64,000 nt of DNA, from NCBI GenBank assembly GCA_020466095.1, contig CM035806.1, forward strand, positions 142,715,934 through 142,779,933. The letters run 5' to 3'. Source of the DNA: Chlorops oryzae. Its lineage: Eukaryota > Arthropoda > Insecta > Diptera > Chloropidae. The notes beneath the pieces are model-generated. The model saw only the letters and a list, made by a program, of their open reading frames with translations. It did not search any database and was not told where the DNA came from. The translations under genes were made by a program, and so were the position numbers. Shown piece by piece: positions 24,473 to 36,931 of the stretch. Each line of letters opens with the position of its first letter. Positions within the stretch are counted from its first letter, which is position 1.

Positions 24473-26045
24473 ATAATTGTGATATGACTTTCAGCTAAAA
24501 ACTGGGTTCCTTACCTACACTAAAGAAAATTGTAGGAAAATGTGCGACAAAAAAGGGGAAGCAGTGAGCGGTGGAAAACGAAAACGAAAACGAAAAGAGA
24601 AAATATAAACAAAAGAGAGTAAACATAAATAAATCAAATTGTTATTTGACTTTGAAATTTTCTGACGCTCGAGATTCAGTCTGCCGGGTCGACAAAAAAT
24701 TAAAAATAAATCTAAAAAATAAAAAGGAAAACAAAAAAGGATTGGATTGGATTGGAAGGAAGTGTACCTTCCAATTATAACATTTCGTCCATATTTTCTC
24801 ATTCATCTAATTAAGGCGCATAATTTCAGCAGCTTCTCAGAGCCAAATTATCCGAACTATCTCCGAGAGGACTTCATCCCACTATTTGTAGCCAGCAATC
24901 ATTCGTTTTGTTTTTTTTCTTTTCCTTTTTGTAAGGCTCAAGAGAAAAACTGGGGCCACCATATTGGCTTTGGGACCTTGACCTGAATGAATTTGAAAAA
25001 AAAAAAAAATCCGTTTCCGGTTTCCTTTCTTTGTTGCACGTGCTTTGTTTTGTCCTTTTGATTTTGGCGGAACCAATTTTTCTTAATTTATTTCGCAATT
25101 CGCAATTTCGTGTCTCTCTTTTTTCTTTTCAACCACGTGCAAGTGTTTTCCTTGCTTTTGTATGCATGTGTGTGTGTATGTGTCCGTGCGTTGTCGGCGC
25201 TTTGTTTTACCGCAATATTGTCAGGTCTAATTACGACGCCAATAAAATGACCCCGTCGCACCAATTCAGTCTCTTTCGCCCGGAAGTGGGTGGAGGGTGA
25301 AGAGGACAAATGGCAAAGTGAAACTGAATACGACTTGGTCTGGACAACGGCTCGATGAGCTGCCCACAACACACACACGTACATGCGCACACAGCCAAAC
25401 AAACAAATGCTTAGGGTCCAATACGAGCGTGTTTGTCCAACCACAAAAAAAAAAATAAGGAAATAGACCAAATAACAGAGAGTTATAATAAAAAAAAAAA
25501 TAAAAAAAAGGAGAAGAAAAATAATGTGTCACATCCGAGCCGAGACGAGTTCAGGACGGTTTAACAATCGTAAATCTTAGCTAAAAACAAGAAGTGATGT
25601 GCAAATAATATGAAATACCCTTCAAAAGAGCAGATGTGAAGCGCACTATCCACAGAAGAAAGAGGACACAACGAATTTTCAAGCAGCATAAGCAGAAGCG
25701 GCGAAAGCAGAGACTATAATAAATCGGAATCAACGGCCCACAAAGGATTTTTTGCTTGCACTTCGAAGGCTGAAGCAATTTTCGGTCATATCAAATCCAA
25801 TGGGCAGTGCAATGCGAGAGAGAGAGAGAGGGAGAGAGAGATAGGGATACGCCCTAAGAAGAAACAAAGAATACCCGATACACCTGGTAATTGTACGTAA
25901 CATATATAACGCATTTGCATCTGCATTAGAAGCCTCTCATTTTCGGCATATAAGCAAGCATCCTGCCTAGAATTTCTAAGGTCTGTGAGATGATTATATC
26001 AAAAAAAATATATACCTATATGTATATAAATATTGTCTTGTTTCT
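24473..26045. other. Gene-free DNA
   Basis: No supported exon. Contains a GAAAAC-type run near 24575-24600, A-runs near 24997, 25445 and 25490, and (GA)n at 25818-25842. Confidence 0.4.
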
Positions 26046-26200
26046 AATTTGGTTTTATATCTGGTCATAGCTGTAAGAATGCGTTGATTAAGATTCTGGA
26101 TGACATACATACATACATACGTGAGGTATATGATATAAATTATGTAACTTTACTCTGCCTACTTGATATCACTCAAGCTTTGGACTCTGTAAGTCATGAT

Positions 26201-26441
26201 TAGAGCGTGTATTTTTAAGCATTTATAAAATTGAAGCGTACTTTATGGGGCAAAAAATTTGCTCAATTTTACATAGAGTTAAGATTCAAATCGATTTTTA
26301 TGCCTATTTAAGACTTTTTCAAAGCTAGGAAATCCCTTGAAGTTCAAAATCGCTATTATTTCCAATAATGGTGATAAGAAAAAAAAATCCCCCCCCAAAA
26401 GTATGCTTCAAATTTATAAATGCTTAAAAATACACGCTCTA
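26201..26441. mobile_element. hAT-type MITE, copy A of an adjacent pair
   Basis: Terminal inverted repeats begin TAGAGCGTGTATTTTTAAGC at the left; the right end reads GCTTAAAAATACACGCTCTA, and they extend to about 37 bp. GTCATGAT flanks it at 26193-26200 and 26442-26449. Its left part (TAAAGTTAAGATTCAA-like block included) is homologous to the inverted right arm of copy B. Length 241 bp; no coding capacity. Confidence 0.85.
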
Positions 26442-26449
26442 GTCATGAT

Positions 26450-26693
26450 CAGGCTCGTATTTTGTTTTGTTTTTATAAATTGAAAGCATACTTTACGGGG
26501 ATAAAAATGTTTCTTATCAACATTTTGCGAATAAGTTAAGCAAATCTGAATTTCAAATCGCTTTTCTAACTTCAAAACAATTCATATTGAAGGTAAAAAG
26601 TGAATTGAATCTTAACTTTATGTGAGTTGAACAAAATTTTTACTCCATAAAGTATGCTTTAAATCTATAAAAGTCAACAAAATCCGAGCCCTG
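26450..26693. mobile_element. hAT-type MITE, copy B of an adjacent pair
   Basis: The ends are CAGGCTCGTATTTTG and, at the right, CAAAATCCGAGCCCTG. GTCATGAT flanks it at 26442-26449 (shared with copy A) and 26694-26701. Length 244 bp. A third, truncated member is at 5480-5654. The 8-bp duplication and YARNG-like or CAGG termini fit hAT. Confidence 0.85.
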
Positions 26694-27689
26694 GTCATGA
26701 TGTTTTGTGCGAATAATTTAAAAATGTTCTTTAACTTTAACAGAAGAATGGCTGTGAAACCGATACATAGCTGACTATCTAAATGCCAGGTACCAAAAGC
26801 TTAGCGTCGGAAACTATTTTTCGGATCTTCTCTTGATATCGTCTGGTTTTCCGCAAGGATAAATGTAAGGCACCTTATTACGTTATGTAAAATCTGTAAA
26901 CGACTTATGTACTGTGGTTACAAATTCTAAGGTGCATGCTAAGGCAAATGCCATTGAACTCTACCTTTCGAGATTACTAGGGCTAATTGAGGAACTATCT
27001 TTAAGACTCAATGAGAATCTACATTGTATACCTATATAAGTATGTGGGCTTCTAATGATCTCTTAAAACTCATATCCTTAAAGTCGTATGCCTTGTCTAT
27101 CGCGAAAAGTCATAACTCTTGAATCACATTCCTTTCCTTTTTGTGGGAGAGTCGGCGCTCATAGTTGTTGATCACTCATATAACCTGGGATTTCATCTCA
27201 ATTTGAGCCTTTCATGTGCAGACTTACATCAACTCGTCGTTGTTCGTCGAGTAAATTCAACCATTCGAAATTGGAGAAGATTCTCGAGCTCCACAACAAT
27301 GGGAAAGTGCGGGTGAAAGTAGTTGAATAGCTGATTACACCTGTTGTCTGTTGGATTCTTCATCTCAGCTGTCTTTACAAGTTGCTTTTACCTACGCTGT
27401 TAAGTATGCCCATGGCCTTAGAAGATTTGATCATGTATCGGAATGGCATTGATCTTTGCTACCTTTTACACAAGTTTGAATCCATACATATATAAACTGG
27501 TCGCGACTACACTTTGTGGAACTCTTTAACGGGGAACTAAAAACATATTGAGGGGGCTTCAATGTTTAGGCGTGCTATTCAACAAAATTTTTGAAAGTCG
27601 GAACTATAAGACAAATATCTTTACTCTTCTTTTTCTATCCTGCAGTAATTCCAACTACTCTCCGACTAGCCACTAAAATACCAGGCCTC

Positions 27690-28200
27690 TCTTAATTTGC
27701 CAAGCAATACTTTAAACTGTCTTTTTAACATTGGCTAGTCATTGACAAATAACCACTCTCACATTTAATTGATCCACAAGTATATCTACTGTTGTCTATT
27801 AGAGGTCAATTGTCCCATATGTACCAGTTGGCCTTGGAGTGCTCAACTACTCCACGAGTAGACCTCAAATGGTCAATTAGAGGTCAATTGTCCCACATGT
27901 ACCAGTTGGTCTAACTTTTTAACTATTATTCACCTACACCGCTTCTATATACTCAGCGTCTAGTCAACTTTCATACATAAAATGCTGTAGGTATATTTTT
28001 TGACTAGCTATATTTTGAGTAACCTCAGAGTATTCCGTAACAGGACTAGTCTCGTTTTATTTTCCAACCAATGCTTTTAACCGTCATTTTTAGCATTGAG
28101 CTGCCATTGTAAAATAACCACACTCTCACATTCAACTGGTCCACGGGTAGACCTCCTTATGGTCGATTTGAGGTCAATCTCATCCTTAGAGTGCTCCTTT
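27690..28200. repeat. Degenerate direct repeats next to the LINE relic
   Basis: GGTCAATTGTCCCATATGTA (near 27810) recurs as GGTCAATTGTCCCACATGTA near 27880. A larger unit including CCAAGCAATACTTTAAACTG and ATAACCACTCTCACATTTAA (27700-27770) recurs diverged at about 28065-28135. This may be a tandemly repeated LINE 3' tail; that is inference. Confidence 0.55.
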
Positions 28201-28890
28201 TTGGAAAAGTGATCTCTTCATTTCTGGAGGGAAGGATGATGATGATTGAATAATCAAAGGTATACATAATGCATTTATTACATCAAGTGACCATGATATT
28301 TTTGAAATTTTAAATCCGACAGAATTCCTGAGAACTGATCTATGGGTTGGAAAAACGTTTACGAAGAACTTTTCGAGTCAGTCGATTAAAATAATCCATC
28401 TTATGATAATTTAACAATCTGTGACTGTTCGTGTGCGTGTGTGTTAGTGTGTGACCATGTGTGTGTTTGTATGTGTCACTTGCATCGTATTGCGCTAACT
28501 TGGAAACGTCTTGCTATTCATCAAACGAAACTTCGGAACCGTAAAAGGGACAAAATAGAAAATAGAAATAGAAATACTATGTAGGTCTAAGCCAAAAATG
28601 GAAATGAAAATGGAAATTGAATTGGAAATGGGGAGTGACAGATACGAGTACAGAGGGTAGGTCTGCGTTGTCTCAACGGGGGCATTTCGAGGACTTAATC
28701 AGCACTTCAATGTCATGGACAACGACAATTCGGCTCGTGCAGCACATTGAAGTGTCATGCAGGGTCACGGCCAAATGCTGCGCTTGCTTCGTCCGTATCG
28801 AACGACGAACGAATTAAAAAGCTAAAGTGCAATATCAATTCTCAAGTGAATTTCCGTTATTTTTCCATCTCTTTAATTTTTTCTATTTGT
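28201..28890. other. Gene-free DNA
   Basis: AT-rich unique sequence with a GT-rich run near 28435-28475 and a GGAAATGG-type run near 28600-28630. No exon is recognised. Confidence 0.4.
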
Positions 28891-30290
28891 TTTTTATACC
28901 CGACACACTCGGTGTCGAGGGTATATTGCGTTTGTGTGTAACAGCCAGAACCAGTCGAGATAGACAATATAAAATATACTTATATAGAAATTATAAGAGT
29001 CACCAGGAGATTCGATTTAGACATGTCCGTCTGTCTGTGGTTTGATTTCGAAAATTTTTTTAGATTTAATTTTAATTTTAATTTTAATTTTAATTTTAGT
29101 TTTAATTTTAATTTTAATTTTAATTTTAATTTTAATTTTAATTTTAATTTTAATTTTAATTTTAATTAATTTTAATTTTAATTTTAATTTTAATTTTAAT
29201 TTTAATTTTAATTTTAATTTTAATTTTAATTTTAATTTTAATTTTAATTTTAATTTTAATTTTAATTTTAATTTTAATTTTAATTTTAATTTTAATTTTA
29301 ATTTTAATTTTAATTTTAATTTTAATTTTAATTTTAATTTTAATTTTAATTTTAATTTTAATTTTAATTTTAATTTTAATTTTAATTTTAATTTAATTTA
29401 ATTTTAATTTTAATTTTAATTTTAATTTTAATTTTAATTTTAATTTTAATTTTAATTTTAATTTAATTTTAATTTTAATTTTAATTTTAATTTTAATTTT
29501 AATTTTAATTTTAATTTTAATTTTAATTTTAATTTTAATTTTAATTTTAATTTTAATTTTAATTTTAATTTTAATTTTAATTTTAATTTTAATTTTAATT
29601 TTAATTTTAATTTTAATTTTAATTTTAATTTTAATTTTAATTTTAATTTTAATTTTAATTTTAATTTTAATTTTAATTTTAATTTTAATTTTAATTTTAA
29701 TTTTAATTTTAATTTTAATTTTAATTTTAATTTTAATTTTAATTTTAATTTTAATTTTAATTTTAATTTTAATTTTAATTTTAATTTTAATTTTAATTTT
29801 AATTTTAATTTATTTTAATTTTAATTTTAATTTTTTTAATTTTAATTTTAATTTTAATTTTAATTTTAATTTTAATTTTAATTTTAATTTTAATTTTAAT
29901 TTTAATTTTAATTTTAATTTTAATTTTAATTTTAATTTTAATTTTAATTTTAATTTTAATTTTAATTTTAATTTTAATTTTAATTTTAATTTTAATTTTA
30001 ATTTTAATTTTAATTTTAATTTTAATTTTAATTTTAATTTTAATTTTAATTTTAATTTTAATTTTAATTTTAATTTTAATTTTAATTTTAATTTTAATTT
30101 TAATTTTAATTTTAATTTTAATTTTAATTTTAATTTTAATTTTAATTTTAATTTTAATTTTAATTTTAATTTTAATTTTAATTTTAATTTATGGCCTTAA
30201 ACACCTCTTCATATTAAGAATTGTTCGAACATGTGTGTCTGTGTCGGGTATTTTATTGTCATGGTCACCTGACTAAAACACCCTTCCTTT
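28891..30290 (+). mobile_element. Mini-me/DINE-1-like repeat with its core replaced by a giant hexanucleotide array
   Basis: Left part: 5' hairpin TACCCGACACACTCGGTGTCGAGGGTA through GATTTAGACATGTCCGTCTG (to about 29038). Right part: ATGGCCTTAAACACCTCTTC (30191) through GTGTCGGGTATTTTATTGTC and ACACCC. The intact copy at 33211-33772 has about 310 bp between these landmarks; here that stretch is gone and about 1.1 kb of (TTTTAA)n sits there. Confidence 0.8.
29066..30190. repeat. (TTTTAA)n satellite, about 187 units
   Basis: An almost pure hexanucleotide array of about 1125 bp. Breaks are few: TTTTAGTT near 29097, TTAATTAATT near 29165, TTTAATTTAATT near 29392, TTTAATTTAATT near 29460, ATTTATTTT near 29810, and a T7 run near 29833. 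The open frame of alternating Asn and Phe is an artefact. Assembly collapse or expansion is possible for such an array. Confidence 0.97.
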
Positions 30291-33210
30291 TTTTTTGCCT
30301 TGTCATCATTTAAACGTCCAGCTCAGAAATATTCTCTTGGAGCATACTTTCGATTCGGGAAGAAATTTTCTATGGCTACGATTGCGCATTTGTAGGAAAA
30401 ACAAGAAAAATAATATGAAACGAAACGAAACGGTACGAAACAAAACGGAAACGCAAAGAGTCGAAACGGTCGAATGGTTGAAACCGCTCCCAGAGGCATT
30501 TTATATTTGTTTCCCCTTTCACATTTCTAAAGCACTGATTGCTGAATTTCCACAATCATAAACACGCAAACACACACACACACACATAAATAAATTTCCA
30601 CATGCGCTTGAAAATATGCTGCGCTGGCTTAGATTGCCGATGCCATCCATAGATCGTTCGCTAACGATGATGAACTGCGTCGTGCGTTCGTTCCAAAGCG
30701 CTCTGGACTACTCAAAAATGCATGCGGCGCAGTTCAACACTCTCATTCCACCTTATGCGCCCGAGTTAAGCCAATTAATTAAACCAAATGGCATGGCCGC
30801 ATGTAAGACGGGTATTTTAATTTAAAAAAAAAAACTGTATATACATATTCTCGTACATATACAACACAAAAAACAAAAAAAAAAAAATAGTCCCAACAAA
30901 AAATGACTTGAAAGATTCATGAGCGCAAATTGCATGAATTTATTTTGATTGAAAATTTATGAAATGCAGCGCGGCAACCGATCAGTGAAACGCATATCAA
31001 CTGCCCATCAGCATGTCCATCCCGAGCAATCTGCAAGCAAACCGAATTAAGCAATTTTCGTAGCATATCTTCGAGCGCAATTTAATAGCGAGCGAGCGAG
31101 CGAGACAGAGAGAGCACCTGAGCGTATTTCATCCGAAAGCATATGGGAATGTATTAGTGTCAATTTCCATGTCATGATGATGTTGCTGATGACGATGATA
31201 ACGATGGTGCGATGGCGGACAACATGAATGGGGCTTCCGTGTTGTCTCTATGAACCTCTGGACATGGGTATGCTCTATACATACATCGATGATCTGACGT
31301 TTATATTTCAATGCCTGTCCGAATGGATGCACGGACACATTTCACAAAGGGGGTCCGATAAATTCGGAAAATTTCAAAAATTTTGGCACACAGACATATA
31401 CGTCGAGAGAAGAGAGAAACAAGTAGTGTGTGCGAGTGAGAGAGAGCATTAAAACCTTAAAAAAAAAAAAACAGAAAGACTTTATTGGACATTCCTTGTG
31501 GCATGTTGTATTTGCCTTGTTGGCACTGTGCCATAACAGAACGATGACGACGGCGATGGCGTCGTTGGAAGCGGAGGCGGTTCAGTGCGACGGTTGGATA
31601 TGGATATGAATTGTCATTGATTGAGTTTATATTCGTATGGATTTCGCTTTTAATAGCAACTACACTTTCCACTCGATATTTGCATGCAAATGATGAATTA
31701 ATGGAGTCAAAATGACTGAAATGAATATAAAGAGTGCAAAAACAAAAAAAAACCAAAAAAAAAAAAAACAAACAAACAGCAACAAAAATGTGCAGGGTGC
31801 AGCAAATCAATTTCGGTATCACTCTAAAAACTGGGCCGAAGGTAAAACAGCCGCGACAATGGAAAGTTAAAGCCCAAGGGCAAGGGTGTGTATGTATATG
31901 AGTGCAAATGAATGAGAATAATTTGAGGATAAAATAAGAAGTGATTTAAAACGAAAGGAATTATTTGGCAACACTACCAACAATTAATGAGCGCTCGAGT
32001 CTTGACTCGCCTCGCACAGCGCACAAAAGAGCGGCACGCGATGGATTATGAAATGGATAGACGGAGAACAAAGAGCAAGAGGGACTTATGAACCCCTTGC
32101 AAGCGATATAATTGCAAATAAAAGTAATCGAGCGTTATTGAAGCTTACAAAAAAAAAAAAAAACAAAAGAAACCAATTGAAAAGAATCAAAAGAAAAAGG
32201 GGAAGTAAATTTGGAGAGCACGTAAATTTTGACTTTGATTTTTTACCCTTTCTGACTCATCGAATCAACGGAATTTATAAAATTACTTATAAGTTGCAGT
32301 TTATAATCCAACAGAATCACAATCATAATTTAAGGCAATACTATCCTTTCTCTCTTTTACTTTCTTACTTTTCTTAAACCCACTTTCCCTTTTTCTCAGG
32401 AAAGTGCCAAAAGAAAAATTATTAAAAAAACCAGAAAAAAATAAAAAACTGAAGACGCCAATGAGACACCCTCAAAGTCAGTCGTAGGGCGCCTGAAGTG
32501 CAAGGCTCAAAAAGTCCTTAAGCTGTTGTGTTGGCCTGAACGCCTCGAGCGTTCCATTTACACTAATATGCTACTGTGCTGCTTGGCTTCTGCGTGAGGC
32601 GCCATATACGTTTACATACCATGTATGTGGCTAGCGCAACTATTAATGTTATTTTACCTCGAACTCTGGTAGTACTGCAACGCTATATTGAGCGTTTCAC
32701 AAACACAATTATAGCATGGATGTGGACGTGGACGAGGACGAGGACGAAGACGAATGCAAATAAAAGGAAAAGTAAAAACGCGAGTTTGTTAACGCGTGCT
32801 TTGTTGTAACTTTAGAACATTTTTTTGTTTAATATGATACTCACAGTGAAATGCTTCAAACTGTTCAAACTTCATTGCGACACACACACACACACACACA
32901 CCCACACACTCTTACAATGGCATCAAGGTGCATTCCATTAAATGCGCTTGCGAGTGTATCTATATGTATGTGTATGGCAATCGCCATGTGAAATGCGATC
33001 CATTGAAGTGTCTAAATTTAGATTTTATCTTTGCTTCCTGCAACCTGGAGCTGTGTCAAGTCGACATAGAGCAGACTCCTTGAACTATTTAAAAAAAAGC
33101 ACACGCCGCACAGTGAGATTTAAGTGGAAAAATTGATCTAATAGATGAAAAATCCATAAAAATACCACGAGAGATTTTCTTGTGTTTGTGCAAGTGTATG
33201 GCTCTGTGTT
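30291..33210. other. Gene-free DNA
   Basis: No supported exon. Noted: AAACG-type run near 30420-30450, (CA)n 30571-30586, (GCGA)n near 31090-31105, ATGATG-rich run near 31170-31205, GGACGA-type run 32725-32750, and (CA)n 32881-32901. A short open frame at 30616-30825 (start MLRWLRLPMPSIDRSL) has mixed composition but no family I recognise. Confidence 0.4.
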
Positions 33211-33772
33211 TTTTATACCCGACACACTCTGTGTCGAGGGTATATTGCGTTTGTGTGGTTGTGTGTAACACCCATAACCAGTCGAGGTAGACCATACAAA
33301 ATATATATAGAATTAATCAGCGTCACCAGGAATTCGATTTAGACATGTCCGTCTGTCTGTATACAGTTTTCTTATCGAAGGAGTTGAGCTATCTTGACGA
33401 AATTTGGTGTGCGTACTCACGGCGACATGAGTAAGATTAAGAATGGACCCGATCGGACCATTTTTAGGGGTACCTCCAGTACTAGGGTCTGTCACAAAAA
33501 TCTCAAAACTGCCCCAAAACCGGACTTTTTCGAAATATTTCCATGAAACATAGAATTTGAGCGTATGTTTGAGCCTCCGATTAGAATTCAAAAGCATTTG
33601 AAAAGTGGGCGTGGCAAAAGGGCGGTTTTCATAAAGAAATTTAACAAAAGTCGGCATATGGGGCCCCTTATGGCCTTAAACACCTCTTGATATTAAAAAT
33701 TATTTGAACATGTGTGTGTGTCGGGTATTCTATTGTCAGGCTCGCCTGACTATAACACCCTTACTTGTTTTT
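33211..33772 (+). mobile_element. Mini-me/DINE-1-like repeat, most intact copy
   Basis: Complete from the 5' hairpin TACCCGACACACTCTGTGTCGAGGGTA through GACATGTCCGTCTGTCTG, ATCGGACCATTTTTAGGGGT and TGGGCGTGGCAAAAGGGCGG to GTCAGGCTCGCCTGAC and ATAACACCCTTACTTG. The TACCCGACACA end and the TGTGTCGGGTA near the 3' end are also inverted repeats of each other. About 560 bp; the best reference copy in the window. Confidence 0.75.
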
Positions 33773-34984
33773 TTTTTTTTTTTTTTGTAGTGTGCCCCTA
33801 ACATGCAATTTTTTAAAAACCAGTGCTAGGCTTGGAACATTACACTCCGTTACGCCTCTGCCGGGAATCAAACCTCGGTAAAAATTGTTGGGAAATTTTC
33901 GAAAAATAGCATTGCATATGTTACGGCTACTTGTAAGTTCCGATTTTTCTATAACGCCAGTGAGAAGACATCCAATAAAAAATACTTTAGAATTAGACCT
34001 CATTGTTAAGGAAATGATAACCGAAAAGAAATGGTATGCTGCAATTCGAAATGAAAACCGAAGAGAATTTTGCATAGATCGAGGAGAGGTACCCTTAAGG
34101 ACTGAAAGATTTGAATAATTTTTTGCATACGTTCATTACTTCGATAACATTTTGATAACATTCTGACAAAATTTCATTTAAATCGGTTGAGTTTTCGATG
34201 TTACTGCCATACAAAGCTACAAGCAGGGGTCTATGGGGGATATCGCAAGAAATGGACGAATTTCAATAATCTGGTACCTGCGAGAACTACAAGTGTGTGA
34301 AAAATTGTTGTAAAGTTTCAAAGAAATCGGATGGATAGTTTGGTCTGTAGGATGTTGACCGGACGATTCGAGAAAACCGCGTTTAAAGTATCAAAAACAG
34401 AACAAGTCGCTTAGGGTGCACCGGCGATTATGAGCCGTAACTTCTGTAATACTTGGAATTATGGTCTGATTTTTTCACAGCCTATTATTAATGAGTTTTA
34501 CTATAAAAAAATGAAAGAAAGAAAATCGATTTTTTTAAACTGATCACATCAGACTAGCCCCTTAGCCAAATTAAAACTCTAAGATTGCTTATCTTTCTGG
34601 CTATTATTGGGTGTTAATTTTTCTGGATTTGCGATAGGTACTCTCAGTAATTTCTGTTTTTCTTCATTTCCCTTTTTTATTGGTTTTTAAATTCTATCGT
34701 TTTATTTGGCTTCTATCCACTTTGACCTCTTTTTGGTAAAGTTTTCATATTTTAATTTAATTGGAAGAAATCAGTTTTGTTTCATTAAAATATTCACGAT
34801 AACAAAGAAATTTCATTTGGGGGAAAAATCAATGTAATTTGTCTCAAAAAGAATTTAAAGAAAACAGGACACATCGAATATTCTTACGTGTTGCGAACAC
34901 GCACTCATACACACATACTTACTTGGAAAGGGAGGTGATACCACGGTCCATTTTTATATTTGTGCTTTTGGGGGTGAATAGCAA

Positions 34985-35051
<67 letters not shown>

Positions 35052-36426
35052 GACAGAAGAAGTATGAAAAGGATTGGCAATATGATCACCTAGCAAAATA
35101 TGGATTGTTGCACTACTTGAATGTGTGTTCTGAGTAAGAGAAAGTTAAAAGGCTTTTACTTTGGGCTTGGCTACCGAATGCTTTTACCTTGAGCGAAGTA
35201 TCGAGAAAAAAAAATATACATATATATAAAAACAAACAAATAAAAAAATGACCTAGAATATTAAAGCAACAAAATTAATAGCAACTAGAGACGTTCACAA
35301 TGAGCTGTAAAAATATTTTGCAATTTTAAGTATTACAACAACAAAGCCAAAAGCCACAACGATGGCAGTGGCGGCATCAGAATCGCCAACGCCGACGATG
35401 ACGACGAAGCTTTTCTGGCACGCGGGAGAACATTTTTTGCTGATCCCAATAAAAGAGACCGCGCGTACATATTTTTGATTTCCTTTGGTTGCTTAATTTT
35501 ATCGAATGTACTTAAAGTTGAATAATAGAGAAAGAGAGAAGAGTAACATGACTGTCATAAAACAACAACAATTACAAGAAAAAACAACAACAAAAACAAC
35601 AACACATCTAACGGCAACAACCGAAAAATGTCAAGTGCTCGTTTGCTTCAGTGGCAGGTAAATAGGCAGACAGAGTCTAAAAGCGGCGGCAGCACCGTCG
35701 TATGTGGCTTCTCGCTGGCAGTTTCGATAGCGCGTTAAGCATACGTCGGGCGTGCTTTAATATTGTTTGCCTTTTTGTTTTGCTCAATTTTCTCTGTATT
35801 TTTCGATATTCTTACAAATTTCATTTCACCCCTTGGGCTCCTGTCGCCAGCGAAACGTCCATGTAGCGCAGCTGGTTTTTTTTTTTTTTGGAAAATTTTG
35901 ATCCATTCTTCAAACTTTTCTTTTAATTCAACTCAATTTTCCCTCTTCAGTCTCTGCTCTTAGACTTCGGTGCTACTTTTTCTCTCATCTTTTGTTTTTT
36001 TTTTTTTAAATATTTAATTGTTCTACTTTGTATTTTGTTGGTTTTTCTTTTTGTTGTTGCTTTTATGTTTTGTTATTGTTATTGCTGCTCTGAATTTTGT
36101 TGTTTGCTGTAAAACATGAGCGAAAGTGTGTGCCCGTGTGCTGCTAGCCTTAACATTGAGTCAAGAATAGCACAGCCGATTCGCTTGATTTTAGTCATTT
36201 TTTCTTTTTGTTTGTTTGTTGTTGTTTTTGTCTTTTTCTTTTGAAAAACTTTAGTGCGAAAAGATTTTTTTCTGTTTCACGCGCCCGCACCTAGTTTTAT
36301 TGATCATAAACAATAAATTATTGGCATTTTGTTGCGGAATGAAGGCCTTTGGGCGACAAGCACGGAAAAAAATTGATATATGTATTTATTTAATTGACTT
36401 GCAATGTAAAAAATGAAAAATTGATA
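33773..36426. other. Gene-free DNA with microsatellites
   Basis: No supported exon. A T-run at 33771-33787, (GA)n at 34988-35048, (ACAACA)n near 35570-35605, and T-rich tracts near 36000-36060 and 36200. An open frame at 33885-34118 is of mixed composition and unassigned. Confidence 0.4.
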
Positions 36427-36564
36427 GGCCTATTCACGAGACCGTGGTATCGTGGCAAAAGTGTAAAAGTGTAAAAATTTAGTTGAGCTTCCAACAACAA
36501 CTTGTATTGAAAAATCTTCCACTTTTGCACTTTTGCCACGATACCACGGTCTCGTGAATAGGCC
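36427..36564. repeat. Long near-perfect inverted repeat (fold-back element)
   Basis: The 45-bp arms 36427-36471 (GGCCTATTCACGAGACCGTG onward) and 36520-36564 are complementary with a single mismatch, around a 48-bp spacer. This fits a small MITE or fold-back element. No target duplication could be fixed. Confidence 0.85.
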
Positions 36565-36931
36565 CAATATATTTTTCACGCAAAACATTTCATTTACTGG
36601 TTGAATATTGATTGAACTTTTAATATTTCAAATATGAAATATCACCCGGATAAAGTCAGGAATGAAATCAAAAGAATTTCCCGTTATCTATCTATGGCCA
36701 ACTGTAGCTTTGAACAAATGCTTCGTTGATTCTAACTTTTGAACGCAAGAACTTTTGAAGAACTTTTTTAACGAAGAGAACACCGGTCATAGACTCAATA
36801 AAATTTTTAATCTTCCAACTAGATAAGATTGAAGCGCATCATTCAAAGCTCTTAAAAAAAAGGCACCCAAAATAATTTTTATTTTTGAATTTTTAACCAA
36901 ATTAATAAAGGTTTATTTTTAAAATTATTCT

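Larger units (their letters stand above)
26046..27600 (+). pseudogene. LINE reverse transcriptase relic (jockey/CR1-like)
   Basis: Conceptual translation gives successive conserved blocks of a non-LTR reverse transcriptase: FGFISGHSCKNALIKILDDI (about 26050-26110), LLDITQALDSVSHD (about 26158-26200), ADYLNARYQKLSVGNYFSDL, SSGFPQG (about 26840), VNDLCTVVTNSKVHAKANAI (about 26895-26955, where the catalytic YADD box is degraded), then YNLGFHLNLSLSC and RRVNSTIRNWRRFSSSTTM (27180-27310). Stops and frameshifts occur throughout, so it is dead. Two MITEs (26201-26441 and 26450-26693) interrupt it between SVSHD and the next block. The 5' end of the LINE is missing. The group is a guess from the block style; jockey versus CR1 is not resolved. 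Confidence 0.8.

Noticed and set aside
29042..29401. Open frame of alternating Asn-Phe
   Set aside because: Translation of the (TTTTAA)n satellite; no gene.
30616..30825. 69-residue frame with mixed composition
   Set aside because: No domain, splice signals or neighbouring exons; length is expected by chance.
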